64,000 nt of DNA, from positions 40,558-104,557 of the forward strand of contig JANQFX010000049.1 of NCBI GenBank assembly GCA_028277725.1. Reading direction: 5' to 3'. This DNA is from Thiohalocapsa sp. Lineage in GTDB: Bacteria; Pseudomonadota; Gammaproteobacteria; Chromatiales; Chromatiaceae. How positions within the stretch are numbered: the stretch's first letter is position 1; each line of letters opens with the position of its first letter. Below, one piece after another: positions 1 to 9,021 of the stretch. Under the pieces are notes generated by a model. That model made no database searches. It saw nothing but the letters and a program-made list of their open reading frames with translations, and was not told the DNA's origin. The position numbers were made by a program, and so were the translations under genes.

Positions 1-309
1 CTGGTGGCCGGCAAGTTCGCCATCCCGCCGGAGAACGCCTACACGCGCCCGACCTACCACGCCAAGCTCGCCATGGCCGGCTTCGATCGGATCGACATCG
101 AATCCATCCGCGAGCAGGTCTACGCGCCGCTGCACCGTTTCCTGGCCGAGCACCCGGACACCCTGGAACGCCTGCACCCGATGGCCCGACTGCCGGCCAG
201 GGTCGCGCTGCGCTTCGAGGCCACCAGTGTCTATCGTGGCCTCGACTATGTGCTCGCCAGCGCGGTGAAGCCCAAGCAACTGCTGGGGCCCGGCGGCCGG
301 CGGCCCTGA
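1..309 (+). CDS. C-terminal fragment of a probable methyltransferase (partial, cut by window start)
   Basis: The reading frame is open from the first base and ends with TGA at 307-309, so about 102 residues of the C-terminus are visible. The GTG at position 4 used by the ORF track is probably internal. The stretch FDRIDIESIREQVYAPLHRF followed by a helical, positively charged tail resembles the C-terminal helices of class I SAM-dependent methyltransferases with small-molecule substrates. No SAM-binding motif is in view because that part lies outside the window. The next gene, trmO, starts 21 bp downstream, so co-transcription is possible. Family assignment is tentative. Confidence 0.4.
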   Translation: MVAGKFAIPPENAYTRPTYHAKLAMAGFDRIDIESIREQVYAPLHRFLAEHPDTLERLHPMARLPARVALRFEATSVYRGLDYVLASAVKPKQLLGPGGRRP

Positions 310-330
310 TCGGCGGCACTTTCGGCAACC

Positions 331-1056
331 ATGGACCGCTTCGCCTTCGAGCCCATCGGCGTCGCACGGACACCCTTCACGGACAAGTTCGGCATCCCGC
401 GCCAGCCGGGGCTCGCCGATGCGCCGGGGCGGATCCTGCTGAACCCGCCCTTCGCGCGCCCCGCGGCCTTCGCTGGGCTCGACGGCTTCAGCCACGTCTG
501 GCTGATCTGGGTGTTCCACGACGACTGCCTCACGGCGGGTTGGCGCCCGACGGTGCGCCCGCCACGACTCGGCGGACGCCGCAAGGTGGGCGTGTTCGCG
601 AGCCGAGCGCCCTATCGCCCGAACCCCATCGGCCTATCGGTGGTTGCACACCAGGGCCTCGTGGAGGGCGCGGATGGCCTGGCGCTGCGGGTCTCGGGCG
701 TCGATCTGCTGGACGGCACGCCCATCCTGGATATCAAGCCCTACGTTGCCTACGCCGACGCCCTGCCCGACGCCACCGGAGGCTTCGCACCACTGGAACC
801 CGAGGACCGATTCAGGGTGCGGTTCAGCGACTCGGCGACCGCGGCCATTGCCGAACGCGATCCCGACGGCGAGCTGGCACTGGCCCGACTCATACGTCAG
901 CTCATCGCCCAGGACCCGCGCCCCGGCTATATGGATCGGTACCCGGACCGCCGTCGCTTTGCGTTCCGGCTGTATGATTGCGACATCCGTTGGCGGCTCG
1001 ATGAAGACACGGCGACCGTCGAGGAATGCAAACGCGAGCCGGAGCCCCGACCATGA
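331..1056 (+). CDS. trmO: TrmO-type tRNA (N6-threonylcarbamoyladenosine37-N6)-methyltransferase
   Basis: This 241-residue protein matches the TsaA/YaeB/TrmO family. The N-terminus FEPIGVARTPF, the central FSHVWLIWVFH, and the RAPYRPNPIGLSVV segment that binds SAM and substrate are all present, as is DGTPILDIKPYV. In characterised family members the enzyme methylates t6A37 in tRNA-Thr(GGU), fine-tuning decoding. Length agrees with E. coli TrmO (about 235 residues). The C-terminal part (residues 150-235) is the usual TrmO C domain, including YMDRYPDRRRFAFR. No strong Shine-Dalgarno is seen before the ATG. It follows a partial methyltransferase gene closely. Confidence 0.88.
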   Translation: MDRFAFEPIGVARTPFTDKFGIPRQPGLADAPGRILLNPPFARPAAFAGLDGFSHVWLIWVFHDDCLTAGWRPTVRPPRLGGRRKVGVFASRAPYRPNPIGLSVVAHQGLVEGADGLALRVSGVDLLDGTPILDIKPYVAYADALPDATGGFAPLEPEDRFRVRFSDSATAAIAERDPDGELALARLIRQLIAQDPRPGYMDRYPDRRRFAFRLYDCDIRWRLDEDTATVEECKREPEPRP

Positions 1057-1205
1057 CCGCCGGCACCGACTGAACCGCCCGCACTGATGGTGGCCATCGG
1101 CCGCGGCGGTGAAATGGCCCGGCGCATGGGTTAGAGTGCTGGGCTGACTCTTTTTTCGAGCCGGCCGCAGCCCGCAAGCCGGCCACGCCCCACCGGAGAA
1201 TGCCG

Positions 1206-1901
1206 ATGGCCGTAGAAGACCTGATCGCCCCGTCCATCCTGTCCGCCGACTTCGCGAAGCTCGGCGAAGAAGTCGACAACGTCCTGGCCGCCGGCGCCGA
1301 CATCGTCCACTTCGACGTCATGGACAACCACTACGTGCCGAACCTGACCATCGGCCCGCTGGTCTGCGAGGCCCTGCGCAAGCACGGCGTCACCGCACCC
1401 ATCGACGTCCACCTGATGGTCAAGCCCGTCGACCGGATCATCCCGGACTTCGCCAAGGCCGGCGCCACCTACATCACCTTCCACCCGGAGGCGAGCGAGC
1501 ACATCGACCGCACGCTGCAGCTGATTCACGGCGAGGGCTGCAAGGCCGGCCTAGTGTTCAACCCGGCCACGCCGCTGTCGCACCTGGAGTACGTCATGGA
1601 CAAGGTGGACATGATCCTGCTCATGTCCGTGAACCCAGGCTTCGGCGGCCAGAGCTTCATCCCGTCCGCGCTGGACAAGCTCAGAGAGGCGCGCAAGCTC
1701 ATCGACGCCTCGGGCCGTGACATCCGGCTGGAGATCGACGGCGGCGTGAAAGTCGACAATATCGCCGAGATCAAGGCCGCCGGCGCCGACACCTTCGTGT
1801 CCGGCTCCGGCATCTTCGGCAAGGGCCAGGACGGCGATCCGAACCGCTACGACAGCATCATCGGGCAGATGCGCGAGGCGCTTGGGTCGGCTGGCGGCTG
1901 A
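1206..1901 (+). CDS. rpe: Ribulose-phosphate 3-epimerase
   Basis: This TIM-barrel epimerase interconverts ribulose-5-phosphate and xylulose-5-phosphate in the pentose phosphate and Calvin cycles. Signature segments are [13 protein letters not shown] (N-terminal substrate Ser/Asp), [32 protein letters not shown] and the phosphate-binding EIDGGV. Length is 231 residues, normal for the family. The start at 1206 is preferred over the track's 1200 because GGAG lies 7 nt upstream of the second ATG but only 1 nt from the first. It is followed by gph and trpE on the same strand, the classical proteobacterial rpe-gph-trpE order, though a 327-bp gap intervenes here. Confidence 0.96.
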   Translation: MAVEDLIAPSILSADFAKLGEEVDNVLAAGADIVHFDVMDNHYVPNLTIGPLVCEALRKHGVTAPIDVHLMVKPVDRIIPDFAKAGATYITFHPEASEHIDRTLQLIHGEGCKAGLVFNPATPLSHLEYVMDKVDMILLMSVNPGFGGQSFIPSALDKLREARKLIDASGRDIRLEIDGGVKVDNIAEIKAAGADTFVSGSGIFGKGQDGDPNRYDSIIGQMREALGSAGG

Positions 1902-2228
1902 ATCGCCGGCGCCCACATCGTGCAGAGCAGGGACGCTCCGTGGCTCCAAGATCAGGCCGACGCTGGAGGAGGCCATGCACCGAGGCGATGCGAGAGCACG
2001 ATCGCCGCCCCTGAAGCAGACCAGAGCGGCCGACCAAGCGCCGGCCAGGGAACGCCCCTAAGCACCAACCTCCATACGCGATGACAATGGTTTGCCCGGC
2101 CGGGTTTCGGCGGCGCTGAGGCGCCGACCCAGGGCGGCCGGATTGCGGACCAGCGGCACAGCAGCCGCGCCCGCCGATGCCAGCGCAGTATCACCCGCCC
2201 CCTCCCGGACCCTCGACGCAGCACCCGC
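1902..2228. other. rpe-gph intergenic region with one stem-loop
   Basis: The 327-bp gap contains no convincing coding frame. A stem-loop with CGGCGC-TGAG-GCGCCG arms lies at 2111-2126, with an outer GGGT/ACCC pairing interrupted by a bulge. No T-tract follows, so it is not a clear intrinsic terminator. No obvious sigma70 promoter was recognised. Confidence 0.4.
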
Positions 2229-2909
2229 ATGAAGTCAGTATTCACCCCCAAAATGGCCCTCTTGGACCTGGACGGCACCCTCGTGGACAGCGTGCCGGAC
2301 CTGGCCCGTAGCGTCGATCTGATGATGGCCGAGCTGGGTGGCCCGCCGCGCGGGGAGGCGGCCGTGCGCAACTGGGTCGGCAACGGCGTCGAGCGGCTGG
2401 TGCAGCGCGCGCTTGTCGGTTGCCTGGACGGCGAGCCGGATGCCGCAGACTACGCTCGGGCCTACCCGATCTTCGCCCAGCTCTACGCGACCCACAACGG
2501 CAAGAACTCACGACTCTATCCCGGCGTGCAAGAGGGTCTCGACGCCCTGGCGGCACGGGGTCTCAAGATCGGCTGCGTGACCAACAAGGCGGCGTGCTTC
2601 ACCGAGCCGCTGATCTCTTCCCTGGGCGTCGCGGAACGCTTTGCCATCGTCATCAGCGGCGATACCCTGCCCGAGAAGAAACCAAGCCCGCTACCGCTGC
2701 TGCACGCGGCCGAGTACTTCGGCGTCGCTCCGGCAGACGCGCTGATGGTGGGCGATTCCGTCAGCGACGTGAAGGCGGCCAGGGCGGCCGGATTTTCGAT
2801 TGTCTGCGTCAGCTATGGTTACAATCATGGCGTCGACATCCGCGAGGCGGAGCCGGACGCCGTCATCGACTCCCTGATGGAGCTGGACGGGCTACTGGCC
2901 CCGCCATAG
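2229..2909 (+). CDS. gph: Phosphoglycolate phosphatase (HAD superfamily)
   Basis: This HAD-family hydrolase of 226 residues carries motif I DLDGTLVDS near the N-terminus, motif II VTNK around residue 117, the motif III lysine in KKPSP and motif IV MVGDSVSDV. Gph removes 2-phosphoglycolate formed by RuBisCO oxygenation or DNA repair. The assignment to Gph rather than another HAD enzyme rests on the cap-domain length and the rpe-gph-trpE context. An internal ATG at 2253 (MALLDLDG) is an alternative start. The gene lies about 160 bp before trpE. Confidence 0.9.
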   Translation: MKSVFTPKMALLDLDGTLVDSVPDLARSVDLMMAELGGPPRGEAAVRNWVGNGVERLVQRALVGCLDGEPDAADYARAYPIFAQLYATHNGKNSRLYPGVQEGLDALAARGLKIGCVTNKAACFTEPLISSLGVAERFAIVISGDTLPEKKPSPLPLLHAAEYFGVAPADALMVGDSVSDVKAARAAGFSIVCVSYGYNHGVDIREAEPDAVIDSLMELDGLLAPP

Positions 2910-3071
2910 CGCCGAATCGGTCGACAGCACAGACGCGGCGCCCGAGCCAACCGCCACAAGCGAGCCGATGAACCAGAATCATCGAACAGAGCAGGCAACC
3001 CCCGGATGCCGATGGCGCAGCTGACGCCTCGCCCCCGAGCATCCAATGTCCGTTCGTCTGGAGCCCGTTCG

Positions 3072-4568
3072 ATGACACCCGAGAACTTCGCCGCCCTGGC
3101 CCGCCAGGGGCACAACCGCATCCCGTTCGTCTGTGAGGTCCTCGCCGACCTCGACACACCGCTGAGCTGTTATCTCAAACTCGCCGCGGGACCCTATTCC
3201 TATCTATTCGAGTCCGTTCAGGGCGGCGAGAAGTGGGGCCGTTACTCGATCATCGGCCTAGCGGCGCAGACGATCGTCAAGGTGTTCGGCCACCGCATCG
3301 TCGTGGAGCGCAACGGGCAGCTGATCGAGGCGGCCGAGGCCGAGGATCCGCTCGCCTGGATCGAGCAATTCCAGGCCCGGTATCGCGTTGCCGAACACCC
3401 GGATATGCCACGCTTCGCCGGCGGACTGGTAGGCTATTTCGGCTACGACACGGTGCGCTACATCGAACCGAAACTGGCCCACTGTCCAAACCCAGACCAA
3501 ATGGGCACCCCGGACATCCTGTTGATGCTCTCCGAGGAGGTCGTCGTCTTCGACAACCTGCGCGGGCGCATCTACATCATCGTGCACCTGGACCCGGAGG
3601 CCGGCGACACCCCCGCCACCGGACAGGCCCGCATCGACGCGTTGGTGGCAAAGATGCAGCGCGGCGCCCCGCGCAACCCGCGCGCCGTCGGTCGTCGCAT
3701 CGCCGAGACCGACTTCGTATCCGGTTTTAGCCAGGCCGGCTTCGAGGCCGCCGTGGATCGCATCAAGGAGTACATCCTCGCCGGCGACTGCATGCAGGTC
3801 GTGCTCTCGCAGCGCCTGTCGATCCCCTTCCAGGCCCCTCCGCTGGATCTGTACCGGGCGCTCCGCGGCCTCAACCCGTCGCCCTACATGTATTTCCTGG
3901 ATCTCGGCGAGTTCCAGGTGGTCGGCTCGTCGCCCGAGATCCTGACGCGCCTGGAGGATGGTGTGGTCACCGTGCGCCCCATCGCCGGCACCCGACGGCG
4001 CGGCTACACGGCGGAGGAGGACGCGGACCTGGAGGCGGAGCTACTTGCGGACCCGAAGGAACTCGCCGAGCACCTCATGCTCATCGACCTCGGCCGCAAC
4101 GATTGCGGGCGCGTCGCCGAGACCGGCAGCGTCCGGTTGACGGAGAAGATGATCGTCGAGCGCTATTCGCACGTCATGCACATCGTCAGCAACGTGATCG
4201 GAACCCTGGGCGAGGGCCTGAGTGCCATCGACGTGTTGCGCGCGACCTTCCCCGCCGGCACCGTATCGGGCGCGCCGAAGATCCGCGCCATGGAGATCAT
4301 CGACGAGTTGGAACCCGTAAAGCGTGGCGTCTATTCCGGCGCCGTCGGCTACCTGGCCTTCAACGGCAACATGGATACCGCCATCGCCATTCGCACGGCG
4401 GTGATCCAGGACGGCACGCTGCACATTCAAGCCGGCGCGGGCGTCGTGGCAGACTCGGTGCCGGAGCTGGAGTGGAAAGAGACCATGAACAAGGGCCGCG
4501 CCGTGTTCCGCGCCGTCGCCATGGCGGAGGCCGGAATCGAACGCCACCCCTGCGTCGGGGATGACTGA
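3072..4568 (+). CDS. trpE: Anthranilate synthase component I
   Basis: TrpE converts chorismate plus glutamine-derived ammonia to anthranilate, the first committed step of tryptophan synthesis. The 498-residue protein shows [11 protein letters not shown], the catalytic [17 protein letters not shown] and [11 protein letters not shown] blocks of the chorismate-binding domain. The N-terminal LACSYLFES-type feedback region appears as [11 protein letters not shown]. The start at 3072 is favoured over the track's 3006 because GGAG lies 8 nt upstream and family alignment begins near EFAALA-like residues. Unusually, trpG and trpDC do not follow; a 541-bp gap and rpoH come next. Confidence 0.95.
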   Translation: MTPENFAALARQGHNRIPFVCEVLADLDTPLSCYLKLAAGPYSYLFESVQGGEKWGRYSIIGLAAQTIVKVFGHRIVVERNGQLIEAAEAEDPLAWIEQFQARYRVAEHPDMPRFAGGLVGYFGYDTVRYIEPKLAHCPNPDQMGTPDILLMLSEEVVVFDNLRGRIYIIVHLDPEAGDTPATGQARIDALVAKMQRGAPRNPRAVGRRIAETDFVSGFSQAGFEAAVDRIKEYILAGDCMQVVLSQRLSIPFQAPPLDLYRALRGLNPSPYMYFLDLGEFQVVGSSPEILTRLEDGVVTVRPIAGTRRRGYTAEEDADLEAELLADPKELAEHLMLIDLGRNDCGRVAETGSVRLTEKMIVERYSHVMHIVSNVIGTLGEGLSAIDVLRATFPAGTVSGAPKIRAMEIIDELEPVKRGVYSGAVGYLAFNGNMDTAIAIRTAVIQDGTLHIQAGAGVVADSVPELEWKETMNKGRAVFRAVAMAEAGIERHPCVGDD

Positions 4569-5109
4569 GCGCACAGGCTAGCGAACCGCGGACGCATCGA
4601 CGGAGGGCGTTTAGCTGCCCTCGGCTTCTCCTGCCTTGGCTGCAAGCGCACGCCTGGTCTGCAAGCCGCCCGGGCGTTGGCCAGCGTGTTTGCGATGTGC
4701 GCGGTTCGGAATTTCGATCTGGACATTCGAGAAACCGTCCTCGACATGCCCAGCCCGCGATCGGACGCCGACCGCAGGGCGAAACCAGACATGGCCAAGA
4801 CATCGCGCAAACCACGTCGGAACCTCGGGTTTTCACCTATAACTTGCAACATTTCAATGACATAGCGCAAACAATAAGGCACCGACAAGGCCAAGAATCG
4901 CCCCGTTCGTCGGACAAAAAGGAAAGAATTCGAAAAATGCGTTGCGCAGGGCCGGTCTTGCACTACCATGAAGCCAAGTCGGAATTGTCCAGCTTTTGCC
5001 GCAGGAACTTTCCGTTCAAAACCTGCTCGAAAACCCGGCGACCCGTGTTGTCAAAGCCGCGTCGGCTTGATAGCATAATTTCCGAGAAAACTACTCAGGA
5101 ATAGAACCC
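4569..5109. other. trpE-rpoH intergenic region
   Basis: The 541-bp gap is less GC-rich toward rpoH. A weak stem-loop GAGGGC-8 nt-GCCCTC at 4603-4622 after trpE lacks a T-tract. The rpoH-proximal 250 bp is AT-enriched and probably holds several promoters, as is typical upstream of rpoH; one sigma70-like promoter is listed separately. Small ORFs listed here (for example 4697-5104) lack ribosome-binding sites and look spurious. Confidence 0.5.
5048..5076 (+). promoter_or_regulatory. Probable sigma70 promoter of rpoH
   Basis: TTGTCA (5048-5053) and TAGCAT (5071-5076) are separated by 17 bp, about 33 bp before the rpoH ATG. Each hexamer keeps the most important consensus bases. This is read from sequence only. 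Confidence 0.5.
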
Positions 5110-5970
5110 ATGACTGACGCCACGACGCAAGACATCGCAAGCATCGGCTCTTTGTCGACGGGCACGATCGATGCTTACATCGCGAGTGCCTACCAGATTC
5201 CGGTTCTGACTCAGGAGGAAGAGCGCAGCCTGGCCCTACGCCTGCGCGACCAGGGCGACATGCTGGCTGCACGCCGGCTCGTGCTCTCGCACCTGCGCTT
5301 CGTCATCCGCATCGCCCGCGGTTACCTCGGCTACGGCCTGCCGCTGCCCGATTTGATCCAGGAGGGCACCGTCGGCCTGATGAAGGCGGTGCGCCGCTTC
5401 GAGCCCGACGTCGGCGTGCGGCTGGTGTCCTTCGCCGTGCACTGGATTCGCGCGGAGATCCACGAGTACATCCTGCGTAACTGGCGCATCGTGAAGGTCG
5501 CCACCACCAAGGCCCAGCGCAAGCTCTTCTTCAACCTCCGGAGCGCCAAGAAGCGCCTCGGCTGGTTTACCAAGCAGGAGGTGGACGACGTCGCCGCCGA
5601 CCTCGGCGTCAAGCCGGAGACCGTTCTGGAGATGGAGTCGCGCCTGGCGAGCCACGACATGGCCTTCGACGGTTACGATGACGACGATGACGAGGGCCCA
5701 TCCGCACCCTCGACCTATCTGCCTGACACACGCATGGAACCGGCCGCGAAACTAGAGCGCGAAGACCACGACGCACACCAGAAGAAGCGCCTGTTCGCCG
5801 CGCTGGAAGGGCTCGACGAGCGCAGCAAGACCATTCTGCGCGAACGCTGGCTCACCGAGAAGAAGCAAACCCTGCACGAATTGGCACAGCAGTTCGGCGT
5901 CTCCGCCGAGCGCATCCGGCAAATCGAGAAGAACGCCATGAACAAGCTGCGTGTTCAACTCGAGATGTAG
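5110..5970 (+). CDS. rpoH: RNA polymerase heat-shock sigma factor (sigma-32)
   Basis: The 286-residue protein has sigma70 region 2 ([30 protein letters not shown]...), region 2.4 ([21 protein letters not shown]) and region 4.2 ([17 protein letters not shown]). The segment QRKLFFNLR is the diagnostic RpoH box, separating it from RpoD and RpoS. It directs transcription of chaperone and protease genes after proteotoxic stress. An acidic stretch GYDDDDDEG sits between regions 3 and 4. AGGA precedes the ATG by about 9 nt. An intrinsic terminator follows 43 bp after the stop, so the gene is probably monocistronic. Confidence 0.96.
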   Translation: MTDATTQDIASIGSLSTGTIDAYIASAYQIPVLTQEEERSLALRLRDQGDMLAARRLVLSHLRFVIRIARGYLGYGLPLPDLIQEGTVGLMKAVRRFEPDVGVRLVSFAVHWIRAEIHEYILRNWRIVKVATTKAQRKLFFNLRSAKKRLGWFTKQEVDDVAADLGVKPETVLEMESRLASHDMAFDGYDDDDDEGPSAPSTYLPDTRMEPAAKLEREDHDAHQKKRLFAALEGLDERSKTILRERWLTEKKQTLHELAQQFGVSAERIRQIEKNAMNKLRVQLEM

Positions 5971-6013
5971 TCCAGCCTGGCCGGCGGCCTTCCCCTGTGC
6001 CGCCCCGCCCCTG

Positions 6014-6040
6014 AAAGCCCGCCATCGTGCGGGCTTTTTT
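6014..6040 (+). terminator. Intrinsic terminator after rpoH
   Basis: AAAGCCCGC and GCGGGCTTT form a GC-rich stem around a CATCGT loop, followed immediately by a run of six T residues. This is a textbook rho-independent terminator. Confidence 0.92.
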
Positions 6041-6320
6041 ACGCCTGCGCCCCGGATCGACTGTGCCAACACGCGGGGGCCGGGCAGCGCGCTCGCGGAC
6101 GCCGCCCGGATTGTCCACTGAGAGGCGGCAACCGACCTGTCCCGTTCGCCAGCCGATCACGAGACTGTGCCATCATCACCACCGAGGCTCCGTTCCTCGA
6201 CCACGCGTGCAACGCCAGCGTTCGGGTTTCCCGGCCGCCGCCGCGGCCCTGGATATCGGGCTCCGTGCTGGCGAACTCCGGCTTCATCGATTCAACACCA
6301 CGGGACCCTTTGCGCAGACC

Positions 6321-7850
6321 ATGCAACAGACTGTTCGATTCGCCCTCCAGCGCGCCCTGCTGGCAATCGCACTCTTCCTGCCAGTCGCCGCCCACGCCAT
6401 TCCGGCGGCACCGGTCATGACCCTGTACAAATTCAATGGCTCGCTGACGGTGCCGACCTACCGCATCGGCGCCAATGGACCCGGTGCCCAGGCCGGCAGC
6501 ATGACCCAGGGTACTGCCGTGATCCCCTGTCTGGTCATCAAGAACGGCCGCCCGCTCACCGACGGCAAGGGCACGCCCTACGTCGGCTTCGAGGTCGTGG
6601 TCGACTCGGCTCGGGCGTCGGACCAGTCCGCCACCCGCGCCTTCGAGCGCGCAGTGGCCGCGCAGAAGAACAAGCAGGTCCGTAACCACCACTGCGGGCC
6701 GGGCGTGAACCGCGTGGTCAGCGTGCGCGACCTCTACGCGCTCGAGAAGTCACCCTTCTTCGACCCACCGGGCCGCGGCGACCAAAAGGCCGCCGAGCGT
6801 GGGGGCAAGGGCACGCTGGACAGCATCGTGCGCAGCTTCCACAACTCGTCGCAATGCGCCTCCGTCAACAAGCGCATGCCCGGGCGCCGCGCCCGGCTCG
6901 CGTCCGCCTGGGACAATTTCATCTCACGCAACACGGGCAAGTGGGACAAACAGACCCTGGCCCAGGCCAAACACCTCGACTACAGCATGCGCACCGCCAT
7001 CTACGAGGGTCACCTCGACCGCGGCTGTTCCGCCTACGGCGCCTGCGAGCGCAACACCGTGGTGCTGTCGGTTCGCAATCGGGCCGTGGGCCAGTGCCTG
7101 AGCCGACAGGGCTGCCGCTTCCCGGGCGACTTCCAGGGCGTGGCCTCGGATGTGTCCCAGTACAACATCTGGGACGAGTACCTGACCATGATCTCCGGGC
7201 TCACGGCCTGCTACCTGCGCACGGACCTCGCCAACAAGGACTTCTACGACCGTATCCAGGCCATGTATGCCCAGAGCGTCGGCGACGCCGAGCGCCTGCT
7301 CTACGGCGGTGACTCCGCCCTGCGGGAGGTGTTTCCGGGCAATTCCCAGTCGGACCTGACCGCGATGCGCCACTACTATCACCCGCCAGCCATGGGCAAG
7401 TGCTTCCCGCAGCAAGACCGCATCGAGTACATGTCCGGCGCCGTGGCCAGCAAAGGCGGGGACCATGCCCTGATCGCCAATACCCGCATCGAGGTCGGCC
7501 GCAGGGTCGGCAACGGCTACGCGTTCAGGGAGTTCCGCTTCGACATGGAGGACTGGGGCGATGCCATTCGCGTCGAAGACAATTATCCGGGCTTCATCGT
7601 CGACGGCAGAAAGGTGCGGCTCGGCGGCGGCGGCGGCTGCACGGCCTATGGGGTCTCCCGCGGTTGCAGCTTCAGCAAGGTGGGCCGCTACCGCAAGACG
7701 CCGAGTTGGCTGACCGCCGGCAAGCCGGTCGCGCTGAACTGCCGCATCAAGGATCAGGGCGAGTCCTGTCGCGGCGGCGCTCGCATGACCCGCGTCAGCG
7801 TCGGCGGCGCCTGCGATGTCGACATGATGCCGGTGAGCGGCGTCCACTGA
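6321..7850 (+). CDS. Unrecognised secreted protein, cysteine-containing
   Basis: Translation from ATG 6321 gives 509 residues starting with a Sec signal peptide (basic MQQTVRFALQR, hydrophobic ALLAIALFLPVAA, cleavage near AHA-IP). The mature protein carries at least twelve cysteines, as in HHCGPG, DRGCSAYGACERN, QCLSRQGCRFPG and GGGGCTAYGVSRGC, suggesting disulfides in the periplasm or outside. The track's upstream extension to 6027 begins inside the rpoH terminator and is unlikely. The Shine-Dalgarno before 6321 is weak. I do not recognise the family; the lipobox, membrane and heme motifs are all absent. It stands alone between rpoH and a long gap. Confidence 0.7.
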   Translation: MQQTVRFALQRALLAIALFLPVAAHAIPAAPVMTLYKFNGSLTVPTYRIGANGPGAQAGSMTQGTAVIPCLVIKNGRPLTDGKGTPYVGFEVVVDSARASDQSATRAFERAVAAQKNKQVRNHHCGPGVNRVVSVRDLYALEKSPFFDPPGRGDQKAAERGGKGTLDSIVRSFHNSSQCASVNKRMPGRRARLASAWDNFISRNTGKWDKQTLAQAKHLDYSMRTAIYEGHLDRGCSAYGACERNTVVLSVRNRAVGQCLSRQGCRFPGDFQGVASDVSQYNIWDEYLTMISGLTACYLRTDLANKDFYDRIQAMYAQSVGDAERLLYGGDSALREVFPGNSQSDLTAMRHYYHPPAMGKCFPQQDRIEYMSGAVASKGGDHALIANTRIEVGRRVGNGYAFREFRFDMEDWGDAIRVEDNYPGFIVDGRKVRLGGGGGCTAYGVSRGCSFSKVGRYRKTPSWLTAGKPVALNCRIKDQGESCRGGARMTRVSVGGACDVDMMPVSGVH

Positions 7851-8341
7851 GCCGATGTCGAAGCGGAGCCGACAAACGCCGGGCCGGCGAATGTCGGGCT
7901 CCGAAGGCAGTCGGACTTGGCGTGAGCGACTACCCTCCGGCCACTCTCCCCTGCCGAGACAGGACCGACCCCGTGCCACAGGCTTCCGTCCGGAGCCCGA
8001 GACTCCGAAGGGCACGGGAGCAGACCCGGCAAGCGATTCCGCTGATGCAGGACGTCGCTGCGCACAAACGGTGCAACCGCGACCCATCTGCTTGCACGGA
8101 CGTGCATGGAAGGCCGCGACCGCCACCGGACCGCGACCCTGCAGCCGACACAGTCCACGACGAGGCACACCGATAAAACCAAGCAGGTCAATAGGCTATT
8201 GGCCGTGTCGGTACGACCTCGCCATCTGGTGACCCAGTACGCATTGCTTTGGCACGGCGTTCGCTAAGGTCAGGACAGGCCCAAGGCGATGCGATCGCGC
8301 CGAGGCCCTCTGACAAGTTCATTTTTGCGGAGGAAACGACC
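7851..8341. other. Intergenic region without supported genes
   Basis: The 491-bp gap has open frames on both strands, but none has a ribosome-binding site or recognisable sequence. No clear promoter or terminator was identified. Confidence 0.4.
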
Positions 8342-8569
8342 ATGCGCTGCCTCTACGACCCGACCCTCGACACAGACGGCTACGCAGACAGCGTGCTGCA
8401 CTCCGGGGACGACCATGAGCCCTACGGCTACGCTTCCCCGACACACGGCTTCGACACACAGGCCCGCCTGCAGCCGATTGCAAGCGACCCGATCGAGCCG
8501 CGCAACCCCAGTTTCGACCGCGTCATCGAGGCGCAGATTCTCGCGGACAGCAGCATGGTGGGGTGCTGA
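8342..8569 (+). CDS. Small acidic protein of unknown function (75 aa)
   Basis: The ATG at 8342 is preceded by GGAGG with 8-nt spacing, a much better start than the track's 8249. The 75-residue product MRCLYDPTLDTDG... is acidic and hydrophilic, rich in Asp, Pro and His. It has no signal peptide or membrane segment, and I do not recognise it. A 46-residue membrane-protein gene begins 2 nt after its stop, so the two are probably translated from one message. Confidence 0.6.
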   Translation: MRCLYDPTLDTDGYADSVLHSGDDHEPYGYASPTHGFDTQARLQPIASDPIEPRNPSFDRVIEAQILADSSMVGC

Positions 8570-8571
8570 AC

Positions 8572-8712
8572 ATGAAGCGCTACAATCGGACCCCCAGTCC
8601 CCGAGCCCGGGCCATTGCCCTGACCCGACGAGCCGATGCCGCACGAGAGGTGCAGGCGCTGGCCCTGTTCTCGGTGCTCTGCGGAGTCGGTGCCTGGCTA
8701 CTGAGCCTCTGA
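8572..8712 (+). CDS. Small single-pass membrane protein (46 aa), absent from ORF track
   Basis: ATG at 8572, two bases after the preceding stop, opens a 46-codon frame ending TGA at 8710-8712. The N-terminal half is strongly basic (MKRYNRTPSPRARAIALTRR). The C-terminus is a single hydrophobic helix, ALALFSVLCGVGAWLLSL. This positive-inside topology suggests a small inner-membrane protein with a cytoplasmic N-terminus. The spacing suggests translational coupling with the 75-residue protein before it. Function is unknown. A MITE-like element begins 42 bp downstream. Confidence 0.55.
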   Translation: MKRYNRTPSPRARAIALTRRADAAREVQALALFSVLCGVGAWLLSL

Positions 8713-8754
8713 TCCGAGCAGTGACCGCGGGCCTGGCGTCGGCGGTCTGTTCAA

Positions 8755-8991
8755 CCTAGATGGAGCAGTTGATCGCTCAGTCCCGTGCGCAAATGTCTGT
8801 GCCGTCTGGAATTCATGCGTTCTTCGCAAATCACGCGCCGGATGAAGGCCGCTACGGCCGCCAGGGCACGCCCCGCGTGCCGCTGAGCTGCGTTACAACT
8901 CGTTGGAATAGAATGGCTATTCCGCCTCGCTGTGCCTTGCTCAGCACCCCGCGGAACGCACCCTGACGACCGTCCAACGACTCCATCTAGG
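8755..8991 (-). mobile_element. MITE-like element, copy A (237 bp)
   Basis: The element is bounded by imperfect 17-bp terminal inverted repeats, CCTAGATGGAGCAGTTG and (reverse complement of the right end) CCTAGATGGAGTCGTTG. It is flanked on both sides by the 5-bp direct repeat TTCAA. Copy B at 28676-28912 has exactly the same length, is inverted relative to A and is visibly homologous throughout. A palindrome GGAATAG-5 nt-CTATTCC is conserved inside both. It encodes no transposase. It ends 30 bp before the tag start codon, so any tag promoter would lie in or overlap it. Confidence 0.88.
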
Positions 8992-9021
8992 TTCAAAGGC
9001 ACGCGACGGGAGGACAATCGA

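Noticed and set aside
4697-5104. 135-codon ORF upstream of rpoH
   Set aside because: It lacks a ribosome-binding site, spans the rpoH promoter and has no recognisable sequence.
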